10,657 nucleotides of DNA from Opitutaceae bacterium (GTDB lineage: Bacteria; Verrucomicrobiota; Verrucomicrobiia; Opitutales; Opitutaceae), in NCBI GenBank assembly GCA_020847775.1, contig JADLBI010000156.1:1-10657 (forward strand), given 5' to 3'. The notes under the pieces are model-generated. The model did not search any database. It was not told where the DNA came from and saw nothing but the letters and a program-made list of their open reading frames with translations. Every line of letters starts with the position of its first letter. The stretch's first letter is position 1. This document shows, in pieces, positions 1-7,169 of this stretch. The position numbers and the translations under genes are program-made.

Positions 1-1121
1 AGCGCGCGCAGGCCTTCGGCATGCGCGTTGTGGCCTATGATCCGTATCTCGCGCCGAGCCGCGCCAAGGCCATGCAGGTCGAAGGCATGACACTCGATCA
101 GTTGCTGGCGGAGAGCGATTACATCACGGTGCACATGCCGTTGACCGAGGCCACCCAGCACATGATCGACGAGGCCGCGCTCGCGAAATGCAAAAAAGGC
201 GTGCGACTCTTCAATTGCGCGCGGGGCGGCATCATTAAGGAAACCGCGCTGCTCGAAGCCCTCAAATCGGGCCACGTGGCCGCTGCCGGTCTCGACGTGT
301 TTGAAGACGAACCGCTCGCCAAGGAAAGCGAGTTTCGCCGGCTGCCCAATGTCAACCTGACGCCGCACCTCGGCGCCTCAACCGCCGAGGCGCAGGAAAG
401 CGTGGGCATTGAGATCGCCGAGCAGATCGCCGACGTGCTGAAGGGCGGCGTCATCCGCAACGCAGTGAACATGCCCTCACTTGACGCCGCCACGCTCAAA
501 GTGCTCGGCCCGTATCTCGACCTCGGCCAGAAGCTCGGCACGCTCGTCCAGCAGATGGGTTCGCCGCAGATCGCCGCGCTCAACATCACGTATTGGGGCC
601 GGATCGTCGATCTCGACGCCAATTCCGTCACGCGCGCGATCCAACGCGGATTTTTGCGCCGCATCAGCGGCGACTCGGTCAACTTCGTCAACGCGCCGGT
701 GGCCCTGCAACGGCTCGGCGTCAAATCACACGTGCTCAAATCCACCGACGAGGTGGACTACACCGAACTGGTCTCCGTCGAGGCGGTCGCGGCGGATGGC
801 GCGATTTATGGCGCCAAGGGCACACTCATCGGCCGCACCGGCAAGCCACGCATCGTCGAGATTTACAATCGCGAGGTGGAAGTTGAGGCGACTGGCAAGC
901 TCCTCGTCATCGAGAATCACGACCAGCCCGGCATGATCGGCTACGTCGGCACCTTGCTCGGCAAGGACGGCGTCAACATCGCCAACATGTCGCTCAGCCG
1001 CAACGAGCCCGGCCAGACCGCGCTCATGGTCATCAATCTCGACAGCGAGCCCAGCACGGCGGCGCGTGCGGAATTAAAGTCGCATCAAGCCATCAAGCTG
1101 GCCAAGTTCGTGCAACTGTAA
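1..1121 (+). CDS. serA: D-3-phosphoglycerate dehydrogenase, 5' end missing
   Basis: This enzyme oxidises 3-phosphoglycerate to 3-phosphohydroxypyruvate with NAD, the first step of cytosolic serine synthesis. The reading frame is open to the left edge (first full codon at base 3, reading RAQAFGMRVVAYDPY), so the ATG at 21 is internal. About 372 residues are visible; type I enzymes run to roughly 525-530, so about 155 N-terminal residues lie outside. Visible parts are the second half of the nucleotide-binding domain with the acidic DVFEDEP segment, the catalytic histidine in TPHLGAST (codon 366-368), the intervening domain, and a C-terminal ACT domain beginning near LLVIENHDQPGMIG. The ACT domain is where serine binds in feedback-inhibited family members. 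It ends with TAA three bases before plsY, which suggests co-transcription. Family identity is clear; feedback control is inferred from the domain. Confidence 0.96.
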   Translation, partial: RAQAFGMRVVAYDPYLAPSRAKAMQVEGMTLDQLLAESDYITVHMPLTEATQHMIDEAALAKCKKGVRLFNCARGGIIKETALLEALKSGHVAAAGLDVFEDEPLAKESEFRRLPNVNLTPHLGASTAEAQESVGIEIAEQIADVLKGGVIRNAVNMPSLDAATLKVLGPYLDLGQKLGTLVQQMGSPQIAALNITYWGRIVDLDANSVTRAIQRGFLRRISGDSVNFVNAPVALQRLGVKSHVLKSTDEVDYTELVSVEAVAADGAIYGAKGTLIGRTGKPRIVEIYNREVEVEATGKLLVIENHDQPGMIGYVGTLLGKDGVNIANMSLSRNEPGQTALMVINLDSEPSTAARAELKSHQAIKLAKFVQL

Positions 1122-1124
1122 GCC

Positions 1125-1805
1125 ATGATCGTTTTCGTCCTGTTTGCCGGCACGCTGGGATATCTGTTGGGCTCGCTGCCCTTCGGCTACCTTGTCGCGC
1201 GCGCGAAAGGCGTAAATATCTTCGAAGTCGGCAGCAAGAATCCGGGCGCGACCAACGTGCGCCGCGTGCTCGGCAAGGGGCCGGGCAATCTGGTCTTCGC
1301 GCTCGATGTTTTGAAAGGCGCGATCGCGGCATCGTGGGGGTTGCTCGCGCGCACACGTGTCACTGTTTCGTTTAATTTGGAGGAATGGGGATTGGCCTCG
1401 CAGGGCCATATCGCGGGTCCCACTTGGTATCAATTGGGCATCGCCGGGTTGGTCGGCGCGCTGCTCGGTCATAGTTTTTCGTGTTTCACCAGGTTTCACG
1501 GCGGCAAAGGCGTGGCGACTGCCGCCGGAGGCTTTTTCGTCGTGATGCCGTTGCCCGCCTTGCTCGGCGGACTGGTGTGGGCCGCCACCTTCTATGCCAC
1601 GCGTTACGTGTCCCTGGCGTCGATGTTCGCGGCCGTGTCGTTGCCGCTCTCAGCCTGGGCGCTGGGCTGTTCGGGCTGGCTGATCGGCATCGCCGGACTC
1701 GTGGCCGTCTTTGTCATTATCCGCCATCGTGAAAATTGCCGTCGCCTGCTGAACGGCACCGAAAACCGCTTTGTGAACAAGAGCAAAAATGCGACCACCG
1801 CATGA
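1125..1805 (+). CDS. plsY: Acyl-phosphate:glycerol-3-phosphate acyltransferase PlsY
   Basis: This integral membrane enzyme transfers an acyl group from acyl-phosphate to sn-glycerol-3-phosphate to make lysophosphatidic acid, the first step of phospholipid synthesis. The three family motifs are visible: GSLPFG (residues 16-21), GSKNPGATN (36-44) and FHGGKGVAT (124-132). The C-terminal RHRENCRRLLNGTENRF is also typical. Hydrophobic stretches agree with about five membrane segments. At 226 residues it is somewhat longer than the usual 190-215; the excess is mainly a polar loop at about residues 75-101. It starts 3 bases after serA, and its TGA overlaps the ATG of hom (ATGA), so translation of hom is probably coupled to it. 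There is no Shine-Dalgarno sequence before the ATG. Location inside an amino-acid cluster has no obvious biochemical reason. Confidence 0.95.
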   Translation: MIVFVLFAGTLGYLLGSLPFGYLVARAKGVNIFEVGSKNPGATNVRRVLGKGPGNLVFALDVLKGAIAASWGLLARTRVTVSFNLEEWGLASQGHIAGPTWYQLGIAGLVGALLGHSFSCFTRFHGGKGVATAAGGFFVVMPLPALLGGLVWAATFYATRYVSLASMFAAVSLPLSAWALGCSGWLIGIAGLVAVFVIIRHRENCRRLLNGTENRFVNKSKNATTA

Positions 1806-3124
1806 GCAACCACACCGTCATCAACATTGGGCTGTGCGGATTCGGCACAGTGGGGCAGGGAGTCTGGAAGCACCTCGCGCAGAACCGCGCGGAGCTTGAG
1901 GCGCGCCTCGGCGTCAGCCTGCGCTTTCCTTTAATCGCGGTCCGCGATCTGCGGCGCAAGCGTCCGATCAAGGCCTCCGCGGCCACGTTCACCACCGATC
2001 CGTTGGCGGTCGCGACCGACCCAAGGATTCAAATCGTGTGCGAACTGATGGGCGGCACCACGCTGGCCCGCCGCGTCACGCTTGCCGCCCTCAAGGCCGG
2101 TAAGATCGTGGTCTCTGCCAACAAGGCGCTGATCTGCGCCCACGGCGCGGAGATTTTCGCGACGGCGCGCAAGCACGGCGGCCATTTCTTTTTCGAGGCC
2201 AGTGTCGCTGGTGGCGTGCCGATCATCAAGGCGCTGCGCGAAGGTCTTATCGCCAATCGTTTCCCGCGCATCTACGGCATCCTGAATGGTACCTGCAATT
2301 ACATCCTCACGCAGATGGAGGAGCGCGACGAGCCCTATGGTCGCGTGCTCGCCGAGGCCAAGGCGCTGGGCTACGCCGAGGCCGACGAGTCGCTCGATGT
2401 CGGTGGCTGGGATGCCGCGCACAAAGCGGCCGTCCTCGCTTGGCTCGCGCACGGCGTTTGGGTGCATCCGGACGAGATGATTGTCGAGGGCATCGAGCGC
2501 GTCACTCCGGCGGATTTCAAAAACGCAGCCACGCTCGGTTACGGCATCAAGCTGCTCGCCGTTATCACCCGCGACTTCTCGGCCAACGAACTCTCCGTCA
2601 AGGTGCATCCGACACTGCTGCCCGAGGATAACGTCATCGCGAGTGTCAACGGCGTGTTCAACGCTATCTCCGTCACCGGCGATGTGGTCGGCACCACGCT
2701 CTACATCGGCAAGGGCGCGGGGCAGGACGCAACTGCGAGCGCGGTGATCAGCGACATTGCCGACGCCGTCGCGCTGTTGCGCAACGGCAAGGGCGTGCAC
2801 CTCACCTCCGAGGTGCCATTGCCCGCGGGCGGCGGTGTGAAACCCGCGCCGCTCGAGCACATCCACGGCCGCTACTACCTGCGACTCACGGTTAAGGACC
2901 AACCCGGCGTCTTGGCCAAAGTCGCGTCCGTCATGGCGCGCCACCACGTCAGCATCGCGAGCGTGATCCAGAGCCCCTCTGAAGCGAGCGGCACCGCCTC
3001 GCTCGTGTTGACCACCCACGACAGCCACGAGCTGGCCATGCAGAAAACACTCCGACAACTGCAAGCCTTGCCGGCCGTGGTGGACCGGCCCCTCCTGCTC
3101 CGCATCAGCGATTTCAACGCCTAG
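1802..3124 (+). CDS. hom: Homoserine dehydrogenase with C-terminal ACT domain
   Basis: This enzyme reduces aspartate-4-semialdehyde to homoserine with NAD(P)H, the branch point towards threonine and methionine. The frame is open from 1736, but the ATG at 1802 was chosen because the protein then begins MSNHTVINIGLCGFGTVGQG, placing the Rossmann motif at residues 13-18 as in the family, and because it forms a 4-base ATGA overlap with the plsY stop. Further motifs are SANKAL (105-110), EASVAGGVPII (132-142), NGTCNYI (162-168) and DVGGWDAAHK, with the catalytic lysine at 208. An ACT domain covers about residues 357-430 (YYLRLTVKDQPGVLAKVASV), consistent with feedback by threonine. The length of 440 residues is normal for the monofunctional ACT-containing form. 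It is followed 14 bases later by lysC. Confidence 0.96.
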   Translation: MSNHTVINIGLCGFGTVGQGVWKHLAQNRAELEARLGVSLRFPLIAVRDLRRKRPIKASAATFTTDPLAVATDPRIQIVCELMGGTTLARRVTLAALKAGKIVVSANKALICAHGAEIFATARKHGGHFFFEASVAGGVPIIKALREGLIANRFPRIYGILNGTCNYILTQMEERDEPYGRVLAEAKALGYAEADESLDVGGWDAAHKAAVLAWLAHGVWVHPDEMIVEGIERVTPADFKNAATLGYGIKLLAVITRDFSANELSVKVHPTLLPEDNVIASVNGVFNAISVTGDVVGTTLYIGKGAGQDATASAVISDIADAVALLRNGKGVHLTSEVPLPAGGGVKPAPLEHIHGRYYLRLTVKDQPGVLAKVASVMARHHVSIASVIQSPSEASGTASLVLTTHDSHELAMQKTLRQLQALPAVVDRPLLLRISDFNA

Positions 3125-3138
3125 CAATTCATCCGACC

Positions 3139-4362
3139 ATGCCACGCATCGTCCAAAAATATGGCGGCACCTCCGTCGGTGACGTCGAACGCATCAAAAA
3201 GGTCGCCGACCGCATCAAGCTCACCCGAGACGCGGGTAACGAGCTCGTCGTGGTGGTCTCCGCCCGCGCTGGCGTGACCAACGAGCTGATCGCCCGCGCC
3301 AAGGCCGTGTGCCCGCAGCCCAACGAGCGCGAGCTCGACCAACTGCTCGCCGTCGGCGAGCAGGAGACTTGCGCGCTGACCGCCATGGCGCTGCAAGGCC
3401 TCGGCGTCGATGCGGTGAGCTACACCGGCGCGCAGGCCGGCATCTTCACCGACAAGGTGCACACCAAGGCCAAGATCAAAACCATCAACGCCGCGCCGCT
3501 GGAAAAGGACCTCAAGGCCGGCCGCGTCGTGATCGTCGCCGGCTTCCAGGGCATCAACGAAGCCGGCCACGTAACCACGTTTGGCCGCGGGGCATCCGAC
3601 CTCAGCGCCATCGCGCTCGCCGCCGCCCTCAAGGCCGACAAATGCGAAGTCTATACCGACGTGGACGGCGTTTACACCGCCGATCCGCGCGTCGTCAAAA
3701 ACGCCCGCAAGCTCGAGGAGATTTCCTACGACGAAATGCTCGAGCTGGCCTCATCCGGCTCGAAGGTGATGATGTCGCGCTCCGTCGAGTTCGCCAAGAA
3801 ACACAACGTCGTTTTCGAAGTCCGCTCCTCATTCAACTACAACCCGGGAACCATCGTGAAAGAAGAAGTCGCTTATATGGAAAAGGTCGTCGTGCGCGGC
3901 GTCGCCGTGGACAAGGACCAGACCAAGGTCATCGTCAGCAATATCCTCGACAAGCCCGGCTCGGCGGCGCGCGTCTTCCGGGCACTGGCCGACGCCAACA
4001 TCAACGTGGACATGATTGTGCAGAATGTCGGGCGCCACGGCATTGCCAACCTCACCTTCACCGTGCCACAGGGCGATTCGCACAAGGCGGTCAAGACCCT
4101 CGGTCCCGTCCTCGATGACATCGGCGGTGGGCAAGTCGCGATTCACGAACACATCGCCAAGCTCTCCGTCGTCGGCGTCGGCATGAAAACGCATTCCGGC
4201 GTGGCTGCGACGCTCTTCCAGACGCTGGCCGACGCGGGCATCAACATCGAGCTTATCAGCACCTCGGAGATCAAAATCTCCATCGTGATCGATCTCGACC
4301 GGGCGGATGAGGCCGCGCGCCTCGCGCATGACGCCTTCCACCTCGAGTCACTCGGCTCGTAA
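3139..4362 (+). CDS. lysC: Aspartate kinase
   Basis: This enzyme phosphorylates aspartate to 4-aspartyl phosphate, the committed step to lysine, threonine and methionine. The N-terminal kinase domain shows KYGGTS (residues 7-12), GRGASD (149-154) and YTDVDGVYTADPR (172-184). Two ACT domains follow, at about 263-335 and 343-407, the layout of single-function aspartokinases controlled by lysine and/or threonine. The length of 407 residues is nearly the same as Bacillus LysC. The usual GRGGSD motif is GRGASD here, and the TT that commonly follows is LS. An in-frame ATG at 3877 (Met247) sits where the internally initiated beta subunit begins in Bacillus and Corynebacterium enzymes. It lies 14 bases after hom and has no Shine-Dalgarno sequence before its own start. 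The gene is certain; the effector specificity is not. Confidence 0.96.
   Translation: MPRIVQKYGGTSVGDVERIKKVADRIKLTRDAGNELVVVVSARAGVTNELIARAKAVCPQPNERELDQLLAVGEQETCALTAMALQGLGVDAVSYTGAQAGIFTDKVHTKAKIKTINAAPLEKDLKAGRVVIVAGFQGINEAGHVTTFGRGASDLSAIALAAALKADKCEVYTDVDGVYTADPRVVKNARKLEEISYDEMLELASSGSKVMMSRSVEFAKKHNVVFEVRSSFNYNPGTIVKEEVAYMEKVVVRGVAVDKDQTKVIVSNILDKPGSAARVFRALADANINVDMIVQNVGRHGIANLTFTVPQGDSHKAVKTLGPVLDDIGGGQVAIHEHIAKLSVVGVGMKTHSGVAATLFQTLADAGINIELISTSEIKISIVIDLDRADEAARLAHDAFHLESLGS
3877..4362 (+). other. Possible internally initiated beta subunit of aspartate kinase
   Basis: An in-frame ATG at Met247 of lysC would give a 161-residue protein made only of the two ACT domains. Bacillus subtilis aspartokinase II makes a beta subunit of about this size from nearly the same codon, and Corynebacterium does likewise. 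A purine run (gaaagaagaag, 3858-3868) lies 8 bases upstream and is the most Shine-Dalgarno-like stretch at any start in this window. It also encodes the KEE residues of the linker, so it may be coincidental. Support is by analogy only. Confidence 0.3.
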
Positions 4363-4471
4363 AAGCCAAGGAGGAAGGCGGAGTGATGAAGGAAGAAATT
4401 CGAGGTCTGGAATATACTTCCGGCTTCGGACTGCTGATTCCTGAATTCTGAGTCCTGGCCTCTTTTTCGTC
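4363..4471 (+). repeat. lysC-thrC spacer with degenerate 7-base tandem repeat
   Basis: This noncoding spacer of 109 bases separates lysC and thrC. From 4429 to 4463 it reads as five consecutive 7-base units: gactgct, gattcct, gaattct, gagtcct and ggcctct, with consensus GANTNCT in the first four. A TATACT at 4413-4418 resembles a -10 box, but I see no matching -35 box. No GC-rich hairpin followed by a T-run was found, so neither a terminator for lysC nor a promoter for thrC is established. The ATG of thrC has no Shine-Dalgarno sequence. Confidence 0.5.
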
Positions 4472-5830
4472 ATGAAATATATCTCCACTCGTGGACAGTC
4501 TCCGGCGCTCGGCTTTTCCGATGCCGTGGCCACCGGCTTGGCGCCGGACGGCGGGCTCTACCTGCCGGAGACCTTGCCCGACCTCTCGCGGGAATGGCCG
4601 AAGTGGGGCGCGCTGGATTATCCGGCGCTATGCTTCGAGTTCATGCGCCGCTTCGCCACCGATATTCCGGCGGAGGTGTTGCGCGGTATCGTCGCGAAAT
4701 CCTACACGACGTTTGACCACGCTGGCATCGCGCCGCTTGTTCGGCTCGACGAGCGCACCTACGTGTTGGAGCTGTTTCATGGTCCGACCCTCGCGTTTAA
4801 GGACTTCGCGCTGCAACTGCTCGGCAATCTCTACGGGCATCAGTGTGCCGTGCGCGGCCAGACTATCAACGTGCTTGGCGCAACCTCGGGCGACACGGGC
4901 GCGGCGGCGATTCATGCGCTGCTCGGCCAGCCCGGCACGGCGATTTTTATTTTGTATCCCGATGGCCGTGTGTCGCCGTTGCAGGAACGGCAGATGGCCT
5001 GCACCGGCGCGGCCAATGTTTACGCCCTCGCGATCGACGGCTCGTTTGACAGCGCGCAGGCGGCGCTGAAGGAAATTTTCGGCGATCAAGATTTCCGCAC
5101 GCGGCACCGGCTTTCCGCCGTCAACTCGATCAATCTCGCCCGGGTGCTCGCGCAGTGCGTCTATTATCTTTATGCGTGGTTGCGGCTGCCGGAATCGGCG
5201 CGCGCCTTGGCGGAGTTCGTGGTGCCGACAGGCAATTTTGGCAATGTGCTCGCCGGCTGGTTGTTGCGGCGCATGGGTGTGCCGATTCGTTCGTTCAAGG
5301 TCGCCACGAATCAAAACGACATTCTCTACCGCCTGTTCACCACGGGCGAGTATCGCGTGGCGGACGTGCGGCCCAGCCTCGCGCCCTCGATGGATATTCA
5401 GGTGGCCTCCAATTTCGAGCGGTTCCTCTACTACAACCTCGGGTGCGACACCGCCCGCGTCCGCGCCGTGATGGCGGATTTCAAACGCACGGGCGAGTAT
5501 CGGTTCGAGAATTTTGATCACGATTGTTTCACCGCCTCGCGCTGCGCGGATGCGGAGATTCCCGGTATCATCAAACAGGTGCACGCGCGCCACGGCTACG
5601 TCGCGGACCCGCACACCGCCTGCGGTTTCAAAGCCCTTTCGGCAGACGGCGTGAGTGTCGTCCTCTCGACGGCCAGCCCGGCAAAGTTCCCCGAGACCCT
5701 AGTCGGAGCCATTGGCATCGAGCCGACCCATCCCCGCCTGGAAAGGCTCAAGACGCGGCCGATCGTGAAGCACCGGGTGGCGGCCTCGCCTCAGGCCATC
5801 GCTGATTTCGTTTCTCAGCACGCGGTTTGA
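4472..5830 (+). CDS. thrC: Threonine synthase
   Basis: This pyridoxal-phosphate enzyme converts O-phosphohomoserine to threonine and phosphate, the last step of threonine synthesis. The start is supported by the family-typical opening MKYISTRGQSPALGFSDAV followed by GLAPDGGLYLPE. The cofactor lysine is K110 in HGPTLAFKDFALQ; ATSGDTG (137-143) and PTGNFGN (252-258) are the substrate- and phosphate-binding segments of fold-type II enzymes. The length of 452 residues fits the E. coli/yeast type rather than the shorter Bacillus type. It stands 109 bases after lysC and is probably in the same functional cluster, though it may have its own promoter. Homoserine kinase (thrB), which supplies its substrate, is not in the window. 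It converges on the aldo/keto reductase gene with only 6 bases between the two stop codons. Confidence 0.96.
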   Translation: MKYISTRGQSPALGFSDAVATGLAPDGGLYLPETLPDLSREWPKWGALDYPALCFEFMRRFATDIPAEVLRGIVAKSYTTFDHAGIAPLVRLDERTYVLELFHGPTLAFKDFALQLLGNLYGHQCAVRGQTINVLGATSGDTGAAAIHALLGQPGTAIFILYPDGRVSPLQERQMACTGAANVYALAIDGSFDSAQAALKEIFGDQDFRTRHRLSAVNSINLARVLAQCVYYLYAWLRLPESARALAEFVVPTGNFGNVLAGWLLRRMGVPIRSFKVATNQNDILYRLFTTGEYRVADVRPSLAPSMDIQVASNFERFLYYNLGCDTARVRAVMADFKRTGEYRFENFDHDCFTASRCADAEIPGIIKQVHARHGYVADPHTACGFKALSADGVSVVLSTASPAKFPETLVGAIGIEPTHPRLERLKTRPIVKHRVAASPQAIADFVSQHAV

Positions 5831-5836
5831 CGGCTT

Positions 5837-6847
5837 CTAGCGGTCGGTTGAAACGGTCCTAAGAATGACATCGATCGACGTCAGCTCTGATTCGGCCAGC
5901 GGCGGTTGGCTGAGCGCCCCATGGATGTCTTCAATCTGCGCCACCTTGCTGGCACCGATGAGGACGGAGGTGATTTCTGGCCGACGGAGCAGCCAAAGCG
6001 TGGCCAGCTGCGCGAGGGTGGCCCCGCGCGCAACGGCGATCTCGTGCAAGGAGTGGACCTTGGCCTGCACGTCGGTCGTGATCTGGTCAGGTTTGAGGAA
6101 CACGCCGGATTTCACGGCGCGTGAATCCGGCGGGATGCTGGTGAGATAGCGGTTGGTCAGCAGGCCTTGGGCGAGCGGTGAGAAGGGGATGCAGCCCGCG
6201 CCGACCTCCGCGAGCGCTGGCAATAACTCGGGCTCCACCCAACGATCGAACATGTTGTATTTCGGCTGATGAATGAGGAGCGGCACGCCGAGATCCTTGA
6301 GTATGGCGGAGGCTTGGCGGGTTCGCGCGGCGTCGTAGTTTGAGACGCCGACGTAGAGCGCGCGGCCGGAGCGCACAGCGTCTGCCAACGCGGTCATCGA
6401 CTCCTCCAGCGGCGTGTTGGGATCAGGCCGGTGGTGATAAAAAATATCCACGTAAGGCAGGCCGAGCCGCTTTAGACTTTGGTCAAGCGAAGCGAGCAGA
6501 TTCTTGCGCGAACCCCATTCGCCGTAGGGACCAGGCCACATGTAGTAACCAGCCTTGGTCGAGATGATAAGCTCGTCACGATGGGCGGCGAAATCCTCAC
6601 GCAGGAAGCGGCCGAAATTCTCTTCGGCGGAGCCGGGAGGCGGACCGTAGTTGTTGGCAAGGTCGAAGTGGGTGCTGCCCAGATCGAAGGCGCGGCGCAG
6701 CATGGCGCGTTGGTTCTCCAGCGAATCCACACCGCCGAAATTGTGCCAAAGGCCGAGCGAAATGCGCGGCAGGCGCAGGCCGCTGCGACCGCAGCGCGCA
6801 TAAGTGGTGGACTCGTAACGCAAGGGGTTGGGCTGGTAATCACTCAT
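5837..6847 (-). CDS. Aldo/keto reductase, YghZ (L-glyceraldehyde 3-phosphate reductase) type
   Basis: This is a predicted NADPH-dependent cytosolic carbonyl reductase of the aldo/keto reductase superfamily. The N-terminal half closely resembles E. coli YghZ as I recall it: SGLRLPRISLGLWHNFG, FDLANNYGPPPGSAEENFGR and IISTKAGYYMWPGPYG. The catalytic tetrad can be placed at D62, Y67, K98 and H139 (DIFYHHRPD). The C-terminal SVLIGASKVAQIEDI is the cofactor-phosphate-binding segment. The length of 336 residues fits this subfamily (E. coli 346). YghZ reduces L-glyceraldehyde 3-phosphate and methylglyoxal; it also resembles potassium-channel beta subunits, and its physiological substrate here is unknown. 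It is transcribed alone, from a 170-base upstream region that contains a perfect 14-base palindrome close to the start. Confidence 0.93.
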   Translation of the reverse strand: MSDYQPNPLRYESTTYARCGRSGLRLPRISLGLWHNFGGVDSLENQRAMLRRAFDLGSTHFDLANNYGPPPGSAEENFGRFLREDFAAHRDELIISTKAGYYMWPGPYGEWGSRKNLLASLDQSLKRLGLPYVDIFYHHRPDPNTPLEESMTALADAVRSGRALYVGVSNYDAARTRQASAILKDLGVPLLIHQPKYNMFDRWVEPELLPALAEVGAGCIPFSPLAQGLLTNRYLTSIPPDSRAVKSGVFLKPDQITTDVQAKVHSLHEIAVARGATLAQLATLWLLRRPEITSVLIGASKVAQIEDIHGALSQPPLAESELTSIDVILRTVSTDR

Positions 6848-7017
6848 GGGAGCAAGCGGACCGCCGCGGCGGTGCGAGGTTGGAGGGTTTGGGATTGGAG
6901 TGATACTGATTGCGCGCCGCTGGAGCGCGAGGGCAAAGGATCAATCGCTCGCGCATATGGGCGCGTTGCACCGCAATTGAGAACCGCAGATAGTCCGCTG
7001 AATAGATCGAGAGAGCT
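6848..7017. other. Noncoding region upstream of the aldo/keto reductase
   Basis: This stretch of 170 bases lies between the reductase start and the sucD 3' fragment. It holds a perfect 14-base palindrome (accgccgcggcggt, 6860-6873), beginning 13 bases upstream of the reductase ATG. It also has a 7-base inverted repeat (gcgcgag 6925-6931, ctcgcgc 6948-6954; loop 16) without a T-run on either side. The palindrome could be an operator or chance in GC-rich DNA. I see no convincing -35/-10 pair and no ORF here. Confidence 0.35.
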
Positions 7018-7137
7018 TTAGTCCAGCGTCACGCCCTTGGCTTTGGCGGCGCGGAGGAGGGCGTCGGCCATGTCGGAGGGTGTGGCGGCGACTTCGATGC
7101 CGCATTTTTTGAACACGGCGATCTTGGCGGCGGCGGT
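7018..7137 (-). repeat. Direct repeat, left copy (sucD 3' end; attachment-site candidate)
   Basis: This is the left member of a pair of 120-base direct repeats (partner 8557-8676), about 89% identical and 1,539 bases apart start to start. The 38-base exact core, 7043-7080 against 8582-8619, is the best candidate for a recombination crossover. The two copies enclose higBA and the lipoprotein gene. Confidence 0.8.
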
Positions 7138-7152
7138 GACAGGTGTTTGCAT
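7018..7152 (-). pseudogene. Duplicated 3' end of sucD (44-codon ORF)
   Basis: The 40 codons at 7137-7018 (stop included) repeat the end of sucD at 8676-8557 with 13 base differences in 120, by hand alignment. The longest identical blocks are 38 (7043-7080), 25 (7082-7106) and 20 bases (7109-7128). Most differing codons are synonymous; the replacements are A for S, K for E, and D for A as the last residue. Upstream, similarity stops and five different residues (MQTPV) supply an in-frame ATG at 7152, 17 bases after higA. It therefore remains an open, possibly translated 44-residue frame containing AKIAVFKKCGIEVAATPSDM. It lacks the nucleotide-binding domain and phosphohistidine of SucD and cannot be a working ligase subunit. 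It is most likely a displaced gene end left by integration or duplication. Confidence 0.85.
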
Positions 7153-7169
7153 GGGTTGGTTTTGATGGC

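Noticed and set aside
119..745. Long minus-strand open frame opposite serA
   Set aside because: It is a shadow of the serA coding frame in GC-rich DNA; the protein is low in recognisable motifs, while serA on the plus strand is unmistakable.
1931..3145. 404-codon open frame opposite hom
   Set aside because: It covers hom exactly in antisense, and the translation has the His/Arg/Gly/Asp-rich makeup of a GC-rich antisense frame. hom has clear catalytic motifs.
4628..5614. 328-codon minus-strand frame opposite thrC
   Set aside because: It is an antisense shadow of thrC with no family features.
5820..5860. Possible bidirectional terminator between thrC and the aldo/keto reductase
   Set aside because: The convergent stops are 6 bases apart and I found no stable stem with flanking T/A runs.
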